A stretch of DNA of 64,000 bases from Arsukibacterium sp. UBA5043 (GCA_002415085.1 DIBV01000017.1:609818-673817), one strand, 5' to 3'; shown: positions 28,778-38,905, numbered from the stretch's first letter. Notes: generated from the sequence alone by a model not told the origin. Made by a program: numbers and translations.

Positions 28778-31750
28778 TTAGAAATCGTAAGATAAGTTTA
28801 CGAATAAACGACGGCCAACAAAATCATACTGAGAATACAGTATGGAGTTACCGGCAGTACGAACACCAGCTGGCGAGCCTTGTGGTGGTTCTTTATCGAA
28901 CACGTTAGCTATACCAGCTGTTACATCAACACCATAAAACTCTTTCTGCACTGAAGCATTGTGCAGAATGTATGTCGGTGTTTCCGCTACAAAAGTAGAC
29001 GGCTGACCACGATAAGTGGTTTCATTACCATTAGCAAAATACTGGTAATCGTCTGTTGCAGAGGCGTAACGCAAGCTCCAGGTATAAGTCCAGTCATCAC
29101 GATTTAATGTCGCACTCATGGTGCCAACATGCTTCGGATCACCGACATCACCGACATACTGTGATGGCTCGCTATCAGGGAATTGTTTGAATGAACGTTC
29201 AAACTGAACCGTGTGATCCCAGCGTAAACGCACAGAACCAAAATCGAAATCATCCTGATACGTCAGCATAAAGTCAGTACCGCGAACTTTCTGCTGCGCG
29301 ACGTTAACATAGCCACCGCGCACGGTATCAATACCGAAATCACCATTGGTACCGTCACGACGGGTAAACTGGTCACATAGTGGATCGGTCGGGAAATTCT
29401 CAGACCGGTAACATAAACCAAGCACCGTGCCACCACCCAGGTTAGAAACCTGTGAGCTGATTACGACATCATAGTAATCTGCCGAGAAACCAACCGTATC
29501 TTCCGGGCTCTTCCAAACAAGGCCGATACCTTTAGATACAGAAGTTTCAGCTTCCAGTACACCTGCACCACCACCAGTGATAGAGGTCATTGAACTACCC
29601 GGATTGACATATTCTGCAGGTACACCATCCGCTTCACAGTTCTGAGCAACACGTGGGTCGATGGTGCCTTCTTCCAGACGACCAGACCAGTTTAAGCATG
29701 GATCATTGCCGGTTTGGTTCAGGAAGCCAGTCTGACCTTCCAGGAACAACTCAAACAATGCCGGAGCACGGAATGACGTACCCCGTGAAGCACGAACCTG
29801 GAAACCACTACCAATTACCCAGTTTGCTGAAACTTTATAAGTGGTATCTGCACCATAAGTAGAAACATCAGTCCAACGACCTGATGCCGTTACATCCAGT
29901 TGTTCCGCCAAAAACATGTCGCGTAACAAAGGAACATAGAACTCACCGTATACTGCTGTGGTATCAGCACTACCACGGGTAATACCGGCACCGGTCGAGC
30001 CCCACAGGTTGCCTGCTAACGTGGCTTCACCCGGAATATCATTTAACTTATCTTGTTGGAAAGAGCTACCAACTGCCACACCAACCATACCTGCCGGCAG
30101 TTCAAACACATCACCGGTAATATACGCATCAACGGTTTGCTGGCGGTAGCTGGTTTGGCCGTAATCAATATCAAACAGGAAGTCTTTAACCTGCTGAGGC
30201 TGGTTACCATTGATATGATCCGGGCTTAACCAATCTACCTCTACACAGCTTTTGCCAGACACAGGTGAAGTCTCACCGGCGCAAGGGCCGCCGTAAACGG
30301 CATTCTGAGCCATCAACATGGCATCATATAAAATGACCTGAGTATCGTATTCGCCTTTGTTGTAACTGTTCTGATAGGAAATATCCCAGCTCCAGTCACC
30401 AATTGCGCCTTCCAGACCCAGTACATAGCGGCTGTAATTAACCGTGGTTTCATTTCCAGAATGATCTGTCATTGCCACTGGCATAAAGCCGACAGAGCCA
30501 TCCCAACCATCGACGGTACCGCCAAAAATATAACCGTTGCCAGCAAGTTGCGCAGTCCAGAACTGACGGAAGCTATTCACTTCGGTCTTACGCTGGCTTA
30601 ATGTCAACTCCGAGTATGCAGAAATGCTATCCGTCAGGTCGTAATCACCCATCATAAAGACTGAAGCAACCTGGCTTTCCGGTATCATGCTTTGCTTGTT
30701 CTGGAATGGGTGGTCGGCATCGGCCCAACCATCGGTTTCTTTATCATAAGATACCGGATACCAGCCATCTGGCACGCTGATGTTGTTCGGGCCAGGTGTT
30801 GTGATCAGACTATTAAACGTAGGCCGGTCAAACTGCTGGAAGAAACCATCGTAATCGTACTGCGCTTTCATGCCAGAACGGAAGTTTGATGCACCAGGGG
30901 CATAGTTAAAAACCCAGACGCCGTATTGCGCAGCACTACAATGGTAATCGCCGGTACGCGGGTCAATCGGGTCAGTCCGCTCACCGGTAGACTGGCTATA
31001 AAACATCCGCTCGTTACAAGCAAAGTAATCGCGATCGCCGCGAGCCAGTTCAGTTTGTAAATTATAATCCGCTACAACCCGGAATGAACCGCGGTCGAAA
31101 GTTTTGCCATAAGTGGCGTTAATACGATAGTTTTCACCACCGCTTTCAAAAGGTTGGTCCAGGTTAACGGTAACGTTAGCACCATCACCTTTTTTGGTAA
31201 TAATATTGATTACACCAGCTACCGCATCTGAACCATACAAAGATGATGCACCATCTTTTAATACTTCAACCCGGTCTACCGCAGATAATGGGATAGAGTT
31301 CAAATCAAAAGCAGCAACCTGACCACGGGTACCGGCAGGACCAGCACGGCGGCCATTTAATAAAACCAGAGTACGGTTTGCACCCAGACCACGCATAGAA
31401 ATTGATTCGTTACCTGCACCACCTGCAGTAACAAAACCAACTGATAAAGCAGAAATTAACTGGCTGGAGCCTGCAGCAACAGTAGACGTACGCAATAACT
31501 CGCCAAGCGTACTCAGGCCCTGATCTTTGGCAATATCAGCACTGATAATGGTAATAGGCGTAGCATTATCTAAACCGTCGGTACGGATACGTGAACCAAC
31601 AACCTGAATGCGTTCAGTTTTTTCAGATTTTGCTTCTTCCTCTGAAGTTTCAGTTTGTGCAGAAACCGCTCCTGCTGCCAGCATACTTGACGCGGCACCA
31701 AAAGCAAAAGCCAGGCGCACGGCTTTGCTTAGTTTGTTATTTGTGAACAT
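28778..31750 (-). CDS. TonB-dependent outer membrane receptor (copy 1 of 3)
   Basis: 990 residues. Signal peptide 1-31 (MFTNNKLSKAVRLAFAFGAA, cleavage near VSAQ). The TonB-box/plug start is ERIQVVGSRIRT (about 46-57). The plug domain (about 58-195) has MRGLGANRTLVLLNGRR and SSLYGSDAVAGVINIIT. A 22-strand type barrel follows to the terminal LSYDF, ending in the Phe signal for BAM assembly. It imports a bulky substrate across the outer membrane using TonB-ExbBD energy; the substrate is not evident, and no transporter, enzyme or regulator gene is adjacent. AGGGAG lies 6 nt before the ATG. The signal peptide is near-identical to those of the next two receptors. It has its own terminator. Confidence 0.92.
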   Translation of the reverse strand: MFTNNKLSKAVRLAFAFGAASSMLAAGAVSAQTETSEEEAKSEKTERIQVVGSRIRTDGLDNATPITIISADIAKDQGLSTLGELLRTSTVAAGSSQLISALSVGFVTAGGAGNESISMRGLGANRTLVLLNGRRAGPAGTRGQVAAFDLNSIPLSAVDRVEVLKDGASSLYGSDAVAGVINIITKKGDGANVTVNLDQPFESGGENYRINATYGKTFDRGSFRVVADYNLQTELARGDRDYFACNERMFYSQSTGERTDPIDPRTGDYHCSAAQYGVWVFNYAPGASNFRSGMKAQYDYDGFFQQFDRPTFNSLITTPGPNNISVPDGWYPVSYDKETDGWADADHPFQNKQSMIPESQVASVFMMGDYDLTDSISAYSELTLSQRKTEVNSFRQFWTAQLAGNGYIFGGTVDGWDGSVGFMPVAMTDHSGNETTVNYSRYVLGLEGAIGDWSWDISYQNSYNKGEYDTQVILYDAMLMAQNAVYGGPCAGETSPVSGKSCVEVDWLSPDHINGNQPQQVKDFLFDIDYGQTSYRQQTVDAYITGDVFELPAGMVGVAVGSSFQQDKLNDIPGEATLAGNLWGSTGAGITRGSADTTAVYGEFYVPLLRDMFLAEQLDVTASGRWTDVSTYGADTTYKVSANWVIGSGFQVRASRGTSFRAPALFELFLEGQTGFLNQTGNDPCLNWSGRLEEGTIDPRVAQNCEADGVPAEYVNPGSSMTSITGGGAGVLEAETSVSKGIGLVWKSPEDTVGFSADYYDVVISSQVSNLGGGTVLGLCYRSENFPTDPLCDQFTRRDGTNGDFGIDTVRGGYVNVAQQKVRGTDFMLTYQDDFDFGSVRLRWDHTVQFERSFKQFPDSEPSQYVGDVGDPKHVGTMSATLNRDDWTYTWSLRYASATDDYQYFANGNETTYRGQPSTFVAETPTYILHNASVQKEFYGVDVTAGIANVFDKEPPQGSPAGVRTAGNSILYSQYDFVGRRLFVNLSYDF

Positions 31751-31764
31751 TTTGATCTCCCTGG

Positions 31765-31784
31765 ATCACTTTGTAAAAAGTAAT
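31765..31784 (-). promoter_or_regulatory. Leader hairpin before receptor copy 1
   Basis: In the mRNA AUUACUU pairs with AAGUGAU (one G-U pair) around a 6-nt loop, directly followed by CCAGGGAG, the ribosome binding site. The same layout precedes the other two receptors. Confidence 0.55.
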
Positions 31785-32177
31785 TCTTATTTTATAGTAC
31801 TCGGTGCTTGTCTAGCCCGAACAAAAATCAATGGCAGGACGCCCTGCCATTAACCCTGTCCAATATGCATATCGATTCAGCAGGGGTCAATAAAAAGTTC
31901 AGTTGTTCGTCGCAAATTTCAGGAAACTATCTCTAAAGCCGCACTCAATTCCGCTGTTAAGCTATCTTTTGAGTCATATACTTAAAAACAAACCAAAATT
32001 TTGGCAAATAAAAGCAGTATTGTGTTGAATGTAAGCGCGCCAAGGTGTTTTACATTATGTATACAGTAGCCGCACAAACCAAACCCAAACTACACGAAAT
32101 TGTTGTTGGCCCGATAACGCTAGCCGGCTTTCAGTCGCACCTCGGCATATCAGTTCAACCGGGCGTTTTCCAGGCAA

Positions 32178-32204
32178 AAAAAACCGGCCAGTATACTGGC
32201 CGGT
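32178..32204 (-). terminator. Intrinsic terminator downstream of the second TonB-dependent receptor
   Basis: The self-complementary sequence accggccag-tata-ctggccggt (32183-32204) is followed by eight T on the minus strand. It lies about 45 bp past the receptor stop. Confidence 0.92.
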
Positions 32205-32248
32205 GATAATAATAATCCTTGTCCTACTTAGCAGTAGGATTTCAGATA

Positions 32249-35179
32249 TTAGAACTTCATACGAACACCCGCATACATGCGGCGGCCGATTGGATCGTAC
32301 ACACTGGCATTAGTCTCAGTACCGGTGCTATTTCCTGGTAAACCAGAGATAATTGGACGAGGCTCTTTATCGAACGCATTCTGTAAACCAGCATATAACT
32401 CATAGTTATTAGACGGTTTATAAGAAACGTTGATGTCATGATAAGTCGTCGCGCCTACCCCAACTGATTCCGGAGCTAAGTCATACCCAGCTAAAAATTG
32501 ATCGTCTAAGTAAGAGTGACCAATAAACGTTGTATTCCAAGAAATACTAACATCGCCGATTGTATAACCCATCGTCAGATAAAACTTATCTTCCGCTGCA
32601 CCTACTTCACCAGCAAACGGGTCTTTCGCTGAACCCGGTAACGGGATCTCATAGCCATCTAACAGGTGAGTGTAAGATAAGCGAGCGTTGAAACGACCGG
32701 CCAGATCAAAATCTTCCAGATTTTTACCATAACTTACTACTAAATCGACACCTTCAGTCGCTAAGCCACCACTGTTACTTACACCAGCGTCGATGAACTC
32801 AAGTGAACCGGCACTGTTTGCGCCTTGAGCGGTTGGACGACGGGTAATAAATGAACACAGTGACGGGTCACCAGCGTAGCATTGATCAAGAATAAACTGT
32901 CTTGGGGTAGAAACTATCGCATCTTCAATCTCAATGTCGAAATAGTCGACATTGAAGTCGAAGTCGCCCAGTACACCTTCTGGTGAGAAAGTGAAGCCAA
33001 ACGTCCAGGACTTACCTTTTTCTGCTTCCAGATTCGGGTTACCGCGGTTGAAACCACTGACACCTTGCAGATCAGCTTGATTCAGGGTGAATGAACCATT
33101 GGCATCGATATTTGCCTGAACACCTGGTGCTGCACGACAGGCTTCCGCTGTAGCACCCGCAGTGCTATCAGTAACACCTAAACAAGGATCAGTTAAGCCG
33201 GTAGGGAAATCCTGGGTTGGCGGTGAGAACAGCTCATCTACGTTAGGTGCGCGCACAGATTGTGCACGAATAGCACGGAAACGCAGTTCTGGAATAGGCG
33301 CCCAGTCCAATGCTACGTTCCAGCTGGTGGTATTGCCTACTGTAGAGTAATCAGAAACACGCACTGCACCACGCAGATTTAACTGGTCTGCCAAAAACAC
33401 GTCAGCTAATAAAGGCACATTAACTTCGGTGTAAAATTCAGTTACATCGAACTCGCCTTCAGTACGCGGTATCGCATTACCCGCATTTAAACCTGCCTGT
33501 TGTAACGGGTCAAACTCGCTACGTGAAAACTCTTCGCGATATTCACCACCAAAAGCTACACCTATCATACCAGCGGGTAATTCGAACACCTCGCCAGAGA
33601 TATTAAAGCCGGCATATTTTTGTGAAGCAAAGGTTGCCAGCAAGCCAGGGGCAGCAATATAATTTACCGCTTCGTCAGACAGCGCACCTGCGCCATAAAC
33701 GTTTGCAGGGACACAACCTTGCGCGCGCGCAGTTGCATCACGACACATTAGGCCGCCTTGACCATCAGGCACAACTTCTAAAGCACTGCGGAAGTTTAGT
33801 ACGTTAACCTGACCACTTGAAACCTGAGCTTCTTTTGTTTGACCATAGCCAACATAAGCATCAGCAAACCAACCATCAACAATCTCACCGTCTACACCGG
33901 CTACTAAACGGAAGGTATCACGATCTGCTACGTTACCACGATTAGCAACATCAGCCAGACGACGCGTAAAGAATATATCGCGTAAACCATCACCATCTTC
34001 ATCAACTGCCGCGTTAACTATCGCTTGCGGAATAAGAGGATTGACGGTGACAAACCGATCATAAGAACCTGTTGCATTTTGGACAAAAGATTCAAACTCA
34101 ATCGGCATTTGACCGCCACTGTTCTGATAAAGCGCTTCAGTATCGAATGGGAATGGCTCTAATTCAGTTATCGTCTGGCTTGACGCATAGGTTCCTTCTA
34201 CAAAAGAAGACCAACGGTCTGACAGCTCATAGGTGGCACTACCACTTAACAAATAACGTTCTGTAGGTACTGCAATAGTACGAACACCATTACGGTTAAA
34301 ACCATCTGTAGCGGCCCACGGACGAATAGTGCCGTCATCGTTAAAGGTAAACTGGCTATCGCCAGCGAAGAACCGGCCAGCAGGTACATAGCTTGAAAAC
34401 AAAGGCACAGCATTGAACATATCTTCAGCTAAGCCAGTGAAAAAGGCACCTTCAGACGCGACATCAGTTGCTGACCGTTCACGATCTCTTGAAAAAACTG
34501 CACCTTGATCGGTATAGGCAGCATGCAACATTGCATTGCCCCGGCCATTGGCAGAAGTTACGCCAGTGGTAAACTGGATTTGCGTTTCTTTCGAATCGCC
34601 TTCACTGCTTTCACCATACTGCACGTCGAATTCAACACCTTCGAACTCTTTTTTCAGAATGATATTAACAACACCCGCAACAGCGTCAGAACCGTAAACC
34701 GCCGAAGCACCACCAGTCATGATTTCCACCCGGTCAATAAACTGGGCAGGAATGGTGTTTAAATCAACTGCCATTGAGCCTGGAACACCCGTTACATAGC
34801 GACGACCATTTACCAGTACTAACGTACGTGCAGTACCTAAATTACGTAAATCTACGGTTGACACACCAGCGCCAGACGTTGAAAAGTTTGAGTTGGTCCG
34901 GCTGATTGCTGGCGCACCAAACGCAGGATTCTTCAGCAGCAATTCTTGGATATTGGCAACACTTGACGTATCAATATCGCTTCCATCAATTACCTGAACA
35001 GGCGAGAAACCTTGTAAATCGGTAGAGCGCAACCGTGAACCGGTAACTTCTATCCGTTCAACCTTTTCAAGAACATCTTCTTCAGCAGCATTAACAGCAG
35101 CTGTAAAAGACGCTGTTGACACAGCACCAAAAGCAATGGCTAAGCGCACAGCCTTGCTTAATTTATTATTTAAATACAT
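32249..35179 (-). CDS. TonB-dependent outer membrane receptor (copy 2 of 3)
   Basis: 976 residues. Signal peptide 1-31 (MYLNNKLSKAVRLAIAFGAV, cleavage near VNAA). TonB box/plug start is ERIEVTGSRLRS (about 41-52). The plug contains VDLRNLGTARTLVLVNGRR and SAVYGSDAVAGVVNIILKK, and a long barrel ends in AGVRMKF with the terminal Phe. FELPAGMIGVAFGGEYREEFS in the barrel also recurs, in altered form, in copy 1. The substrate is unknown. AAGGAG precedes the start. Each receptor of the trio has its own terminator and leader, so they are likely separately transcribed and may be expressed under different conditions. Confidence 0.92.
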   Translation of the reverse strand: MYLNNKLSKAVRLAIAFGAVSTASFTAAVNAAEEDVLEKVERIEVTGSRLRSTDLQGFSPVQVIDGSDIDTSSVANIQELLLKNPAFGAPAISRTNSNFSTSGAGVSTVDLRNLGTARTLVLVNGRRYVTGVPGSMAVDLNTIPAQFIDRVEIMTGGASAVYGSDAVAGVVNIILKKEFEGVEFDVQYGESSEGDSKETQIQFTTGVTSANGRGNAMLHAAYTDQGAVFSRDRERSATDVASEGAFFTGLAEDMFNAVPLFSSYVPAGRFFAGDSQFTFNDDGTIRPWAATDGFNRNGVRTIAVPTERYLLSGSATYELSDRWSSFVEGTYASSQTITELEPFPFDTEALYQNSGGQMPIEFESFVQNATGSYDRFVTVNPLIPQAIVNAAVDEDGDGLRDIFFTRRLADVANRGNVADRDTFRLVAGVDGEIVDGWFADAYVGYGQTKEAQVSSGQVNVLNFRSALEVVPDGQGGLMCRDATARAQGCVPANVYGAGALSDEAVNYIAAPGLLATFASQKYAGFNISGEVFELPAGMIGVAFGGEYREEFSRSEFDPLQQAGLNAGNAIPRTEGEFDVTEFYTEVNVPLLADVFLADQLNLRGAVRVSDYSTVGNTTSWNVALDWAPIPELRFRAIRAQSVRAPNVDELFSPPTQDFPTGLTDPCLGVTDSTAGATAEACRAAPGVQANIDANGSFTLNQADLQGVSGFNRGNPNLEAEKGKSWTFGFTFSPEGVLGDFDFNVDYFDIEIEDAIVSTPRQFILDQCYAGDPSLCSFITRRPTAQGANSAGSLEFIDAGVSNSGGLATEGVDLVVSYGKNLEDFDLAGRFNARLSYTHLLDGYEIPLPGSAKDPFAGEVGAAEDKFYLTMGYTIGDVSISWNTTFIGHSYLDDQFLAGYDLAPESVGVGATTYHDINVSYKPSNNYELYAGLQNAFDKEPRPIISGLPGNSTGTETNASVYDPIGRRMYAGVRMKF

Positions 35180-35195
35180 CTAGTTCTCCTTGGAA

Positions 35196-35209
35196 CACTA
35201 TTTCTAGTG
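35196..35209 (-). promoter_or_regulatory. Leader hairpin before receptor copy 2
   Basis: In the mRNA CACUA-GAAA-UAGUG forms a 5-bp stem closed by a GNRA tetraloop, followed by UUCCAAGGAG, the ribosome binding site. It is similar in place and outline to the leader hairpins of copies 1 and 3. Confidence 0.55.
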
Positions 35210-35384
35210 AGGCTATCTTTTTATAATGACAAGAATGTCTCAGAGTAAAATACTAACCTTAAATAAGGAACGTAATTTCCAACCGCGCGCAATAATAAAC
35301 GTATCGTTTCGCCAGAGTCAATGTTTCACTAAACTTTTACAAAAGGTTGCAAATGAGGCTTTAGATGATGGGCAACTTGCAGAC

Positions 35385-35415
35385 AAAAAAAACGGCTGGA
35401 GAACCAGCCGTTTTT
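35385..35415 (-). terminator. Intrinsic terminator downstream of the third TonB-dependent receptor
   Basis: A 12-bp stem (aaaaacggctgg / ccagccgttttt) with loop AGAA and an eight-T tract on the minus strand, 19 bp past the stop. Confidence 0.92.
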
Positions 35416-35433
35416 ACACTGTTGATAATTAAC

Positions 35434-38418
35434 TTAGAATTTTACACTTAAGCTTGCTTTGTAAGTACGACCTAACATGTCGTAGTACGCAGGGAAGGTG
35501 TTGCCGGTATTGTAAGCAGTAGAAGCCGCTTCACCGCCGACAACTGGTGCGCTCTTGTCTAACAAGTTGTCAACACCAAAACTTACACTTATGCCATCGG
35601 TAATGAAGTAGTTGGCATACAGATCAAAATAACTGTATGAACTGATTTCACGGAATGGTTCAAAGGTAGCCGCTTGTTGCGCTGGCTCACGCTCAATCGA
35701 GCCTAAATAGCGCCACAGCACCGACACTGACAAATCTTCATAATTCCATGTAGTACGCTGAGTGGCACGCAGTTCATGCTGAGGATCACAGTTTGTACCG
35801 TAGTAACCGTTACAATCAATAACTTCAGATACCGGAGAACTTAAGCTTTCAACTTCAAGGTATTTATTAATATTACCGCTGAAATCCAGAGAACCGTAGC
35901 TATCCAAATCGAAACCGAAGTTAAATGCAACTTCAATACCGCTGGTCTGCAAGTAAGATAAGTTAGTTGTATAAGCTTCAACACCAGAACCGGATATTGT
36001 TAAGCCGCCACCAATACGATTAATTTGCGCGCATTGAGAGGCATTTCCTAACACATAACACCCGTCCAAAATCTCTTGAGGGGTATTGGTACCGATGTAA
36101 CCATTGACATCAATATCGTAATAATCTACTGAAAGTTGAGCCCGCTTAACTAAATCAAACTCTGGGGTCCATACGAAGCCGACAGTCATGGTATCAGCGG
36201 TTTCAGCATCTGGTAACGCATTAGGGTTAGAGCCTGATAACACGTTAATTTGACCACTAACGATGTCATCAACTGCGCCAACCTGAGCTGCAGTCATACC
36301 AGTTGATATACAACGGGCTTGCAGTGTAGCGTCAATATTACCGGCATTAGCAACTGAACACGGATCTTGGTTTGCGTTGTCAAGACCTGAAGTTAATGGC
36401 GCAAACAATTCGCCCACGTTTGGCGCACGAGTTGCCTGTTGCTTCATTACACGAAGCAATAATTGATCTGCCGGACGCCAGGCCAGACCTAACTTCCAGC
36501 TACCAACTTCGCCGACGGTATCGTAATTAGCATGGCGATAACCAAATTCCAGCTCAAGGATGTCAACCATAGTTGTATTTTCAACTAACGGTAATTTACC
36601 TTCCGCGAAAATTTCATTTACCTTAAATGAACCACCAACAGGCAATGAGTTACCACCCGCACCACCCAGACAGCTTGCAGGGGCAAGTTTTAAACATTCA
36701 TCCGGGTTAAAGTTGGCGATTTCTTCACGATATTCATAACCAAAACTCATCGCCAGTGATGACTCAGCTAATGGCGAAACAACCGACTCAAAAGGTCCGT
36801 CGATAATGGCAGAAAATACACGCTGTTGATATTCAGTTGTTGAAAATGCCGTGGCTGACGCATAAGCCGCCATCTCAGGCGTAATGGTACCAAAGCCACC
36901 AAAAATATTTAATGGTACACAAGCAGAACCACCAGTTTGACATTCAGTTTCAGACACCGCATTTAACGCATTTGCGATATTTGCCACGTTGGTATAACCG
37001 GCATTACTATTTACCCGATTCGTTTCACCGTGTTGAATTGAAACATCATATGCCCAGGTATCGCTAATAAAGCCTTCCATACCAAGCACTAACTGGAACT
37101 GATCCGTATTAAATGAGGTAGAACGGGCACCAAGTTCTGGCGTACGACGGTTTGCACTCATCAATAAGGAGTCAGCACTGTCAACGACACCATTTTCATT
37201 TAGATCACGCCAGGTTTCCAAGCCAGGTCCATTTAATGCGCCGATGTTAGCATTGGCGCCGGTCAGAATCGCATTTTGTGCCTGGCTAGATAAAAACGGG
37301 TTAGCCATCGGGATCCAGAAGGTAGAACCGAAAATACCTGACGGTGCAACCTGCTGACGAACTGATGTATTAGTAAAGTTGAACGTACCATATGCGGTAT
37401 GTTCGTCAGTAATATCATAGTGCGCCATCGCAGTTGCGCTGTAACGCTTGGCTGGTGTCTGGTAGTAGTTATACGGGTTAAAGTTAAACGCACTACAGGC
37501 AGGGCCAAGCACCAGAGTATTGTCATCGCGGAACTGACCGCCTACAGCAGGCACACCCACTACACCGACCCGGGTAGGGATAGTAGTACCACTACCACCG
37601 CCAGGTGCTACCACGTTTTCTGTGCTACCACCACATAATGGGTCAGTAGGAGGAGTAGGAGCAACACCACCTAAAAAGTTAGAATAGTTTGCACCGCTCG
37701 CAGTTGCGATACCATAATTACCTAACGAACGTTGGCCAAGCAGCAAAGAATCACGATCTAACCAGCTGAATGAAACGACTGCGTTACCGCGATCGTCATC
37801 AAAATTACCGCCTAGGGTTAATGCCATGTTGTTAACAAAAGCGTCAGCTTCTGCGGTACGCGAATGAGATACGTCTAATTCTACGCCTTCAAAGTTCTTT
37901 TTCAGCACGACGTTAATCGCACCGGAGATAGCATCGGAACCATATACAGCTGACGCACCACCCGTAACGATATCGATGCGATCAATCAGCGCGGTGGGAA
38001 TAGAAGAGGTATCAACACTACCGGCAGTATTGTAAGGCACCATCCGTTTGCCGTTCATCAATACTAAGTTACGGTTTGAGCCCAGTCCGCGTAAGTTAAC
38101 TGTTGCTGCGCCGCCGGTTCCGTTGTTTACGTTACTGTTATCGCCTGGTAACGACGCAGGCATATTACGGAATATACGCTCAATTTCCGGCTGCTGTTGC
38201 TGCTCAATCTCAAGCTCGCCAATTGTTGAAATAGGACTGGTTGAAACCGCATTGGCGCTTCTGATCCGGCTACCTGTAATTTGAATTTTTTCGATTTGTT
38301 GCTCAGCTGCAGCGTCTTCCTGCGCGCTAACTACAGCAGAATTCATTGCGAGCGTTGACACCGCTCCGAACGCAATTGCCAAGCGCACTGCTTTCGCTAT
38401 TTTAGTATTTGTATACAT
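35434..38418 (-). CDS. TonB-dependent outer membrane receptor (copy 3 of 3)
   Basis: 994 residues from the ATG at 38418, which has AGGGAG 6 nt upstream and gives the same signal-peptide start as its paralogues (MYTNTKIAKAVRLAIAFGAV). An in-frame start 21 codons earlier is rejected. TonB box/plug start is EKIQITGSRIRS (about 44-55). The plug has LRGLGSNRNLVLMNGKR and SAVYGSDAISGAINVVLKK, and the barrel ends in KASLSVKF. Extracellular loops are rich in Gly/Ser/Asn and contain several Cys pairs (DPLCGGSTE, DECLKLAPASCLGG). The substrate is unknown. It is the largest of the three. Confidence 0.92.
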   Translation of the reverse strand: MYTNTKIAKAVRLAIAFGAVSTLAMNSAVVSAQEDAAAEQQIEKIQITGSRIRSANAVSTSPISTIGELEIEQQQQPEIERIFRNMPASLPGDNSNVNNGTGGAATVNLRGLGSNRNLVLMNGKRMVPYNTAGSVDTSSIPTALIDRIDIVTGGASAVYGSDAISGAINVVLKKNFEGVELDVSHSRTAEADAFVNNMALTLGGNFDDDRGNAVVSFSWLDRDSLLLGQRSLGNYGIATASGANYSNFLGGVAPTPPTDPLCGGSTENVVAPGGGSGTTIPTRVGVVGVPAVGGQFRDDNTLVLGPACSAFNFNPYNYYQTPAKRYSATAMAHYDITDEHTAYGTFNFTNTSVRQQVAPSGIFGSTFWIPMANPFLSSQAQNAILTGANANIGALNGPGLETWRDLNENGVVDSADSLLMSANRRTPELGARSTSFNTDQFQLVLGMEGFISDTWAYDVSIQHGETNRVNSNAGYTNVANIANALNAVSETECQTGGSACVPLNIFGGFGTITPEMAAYASATAFSTTEYQQRVFSAIIDGPFESVVSPLAESSLAMSFGYEYREEIANFNPDECLKLAPASCLGGAGGNSLPVGGSFKVNEIFAEGKLPLVENTTMVDILELEFGYRHANYDTVGEVGSWKLGLAWRPADQLLLRVMKQQATRAPNVGELFAPLTSGLDNANQDPCSVANAGNIDATLQARCISTGMTAAQVGAVDDIVSGQINVLSGSNPNALPDAETADTMTVGFVWTPEFDLVKRAQLSVDYYDIDVNGYIGTNTPQEILDGCYVLGNASQCAQINRIGGGLTISGSGVEAYTTNLSYLQTSGIEVAFNFGFDLDSYGSLDFSGNINKYLEVESLSSPVSEVIDCNGYYGTNCDPQHELRATQRTTWNYEDLSVSVLWRYLGSIEREPAQQAATFEPFREISSYSYFDLYANYFITDGISVSFGVDNLLDKSAPVVGGEAASTAYNTGNTFPAYYDMLGRTYKASLSVKF

Positions 38419-38431
38419 GTTCGCTCCCTGG

Positions 38432-38451
38432 ATCACTATCTTGCTAGTGAT
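38432..38451 (-). promoter_or_regulatory. Leader hairpin before receptor copy 3
   Basis: In the mRNA AUCACUA pairs with UAGUGAU (7 bp, 6-nt loop), directly followed by CCAGGGAG, the ribosome binding site. Stem bases differ from those of copies 1 and 2 while pairing is kept. Confidence 0.55.
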
Positions 38452-38905
38452 TCTATTTTTCAAAGTATTTTCAAGTTGCATGGCATGCCATTTAACTCAA
38501 ATCCAACACTATTTGACGCAAGATGATAATAAACAGTATTTTTCTCAACGGTCAACAGCTTTTACTGAACATTTTAGCGACAATGTTGTCGTGCCGTTGC
38601 GATGCGCAATATTTTAACAATCCTTTAATCAGGGCTGATTTGCACCAAAATGGTATCAAAAACGGTTTATCACGCCGTTTACTGGCCTATTTCCGATAAA
38701 TTAGCCTGATTATCGGCCATTTAATGCCCGACCAACATCGTATTTACCGTACAAAAAGTAAACATTTTTGTACGAATTCAGTTATCCGCTACATAAGCAT
38801 TTTCAATGGTGTCTGAACCATTAGGTAATTCGTCAGCATAAATCTTAAGTTTCAGGTCTGCTGAACACTTTGCTAAATCATCTAATGCTGTATAGAATCA
38901 AAAAA

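Larger units (their letters stand above)
31751..32248. other. Intergenic region between receptor copies 1 and 2
   Basis: 498 bp without a confident gene. It holds the leader of receptor 1 with its hairpin, and a palindrome ATGGCAGG-ACGC-CCTGCCAT (31831-31850) about 80-100 bp before the receptor 1 start. A TATAAA-like -10 lies near 31793-31798 on the minus strand, and the terminator of receptor 2 is at the far end. A 49-codon plus-strand frame (32057-32206) runs into that terminator and is doubtful. Confidence 0.7.
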
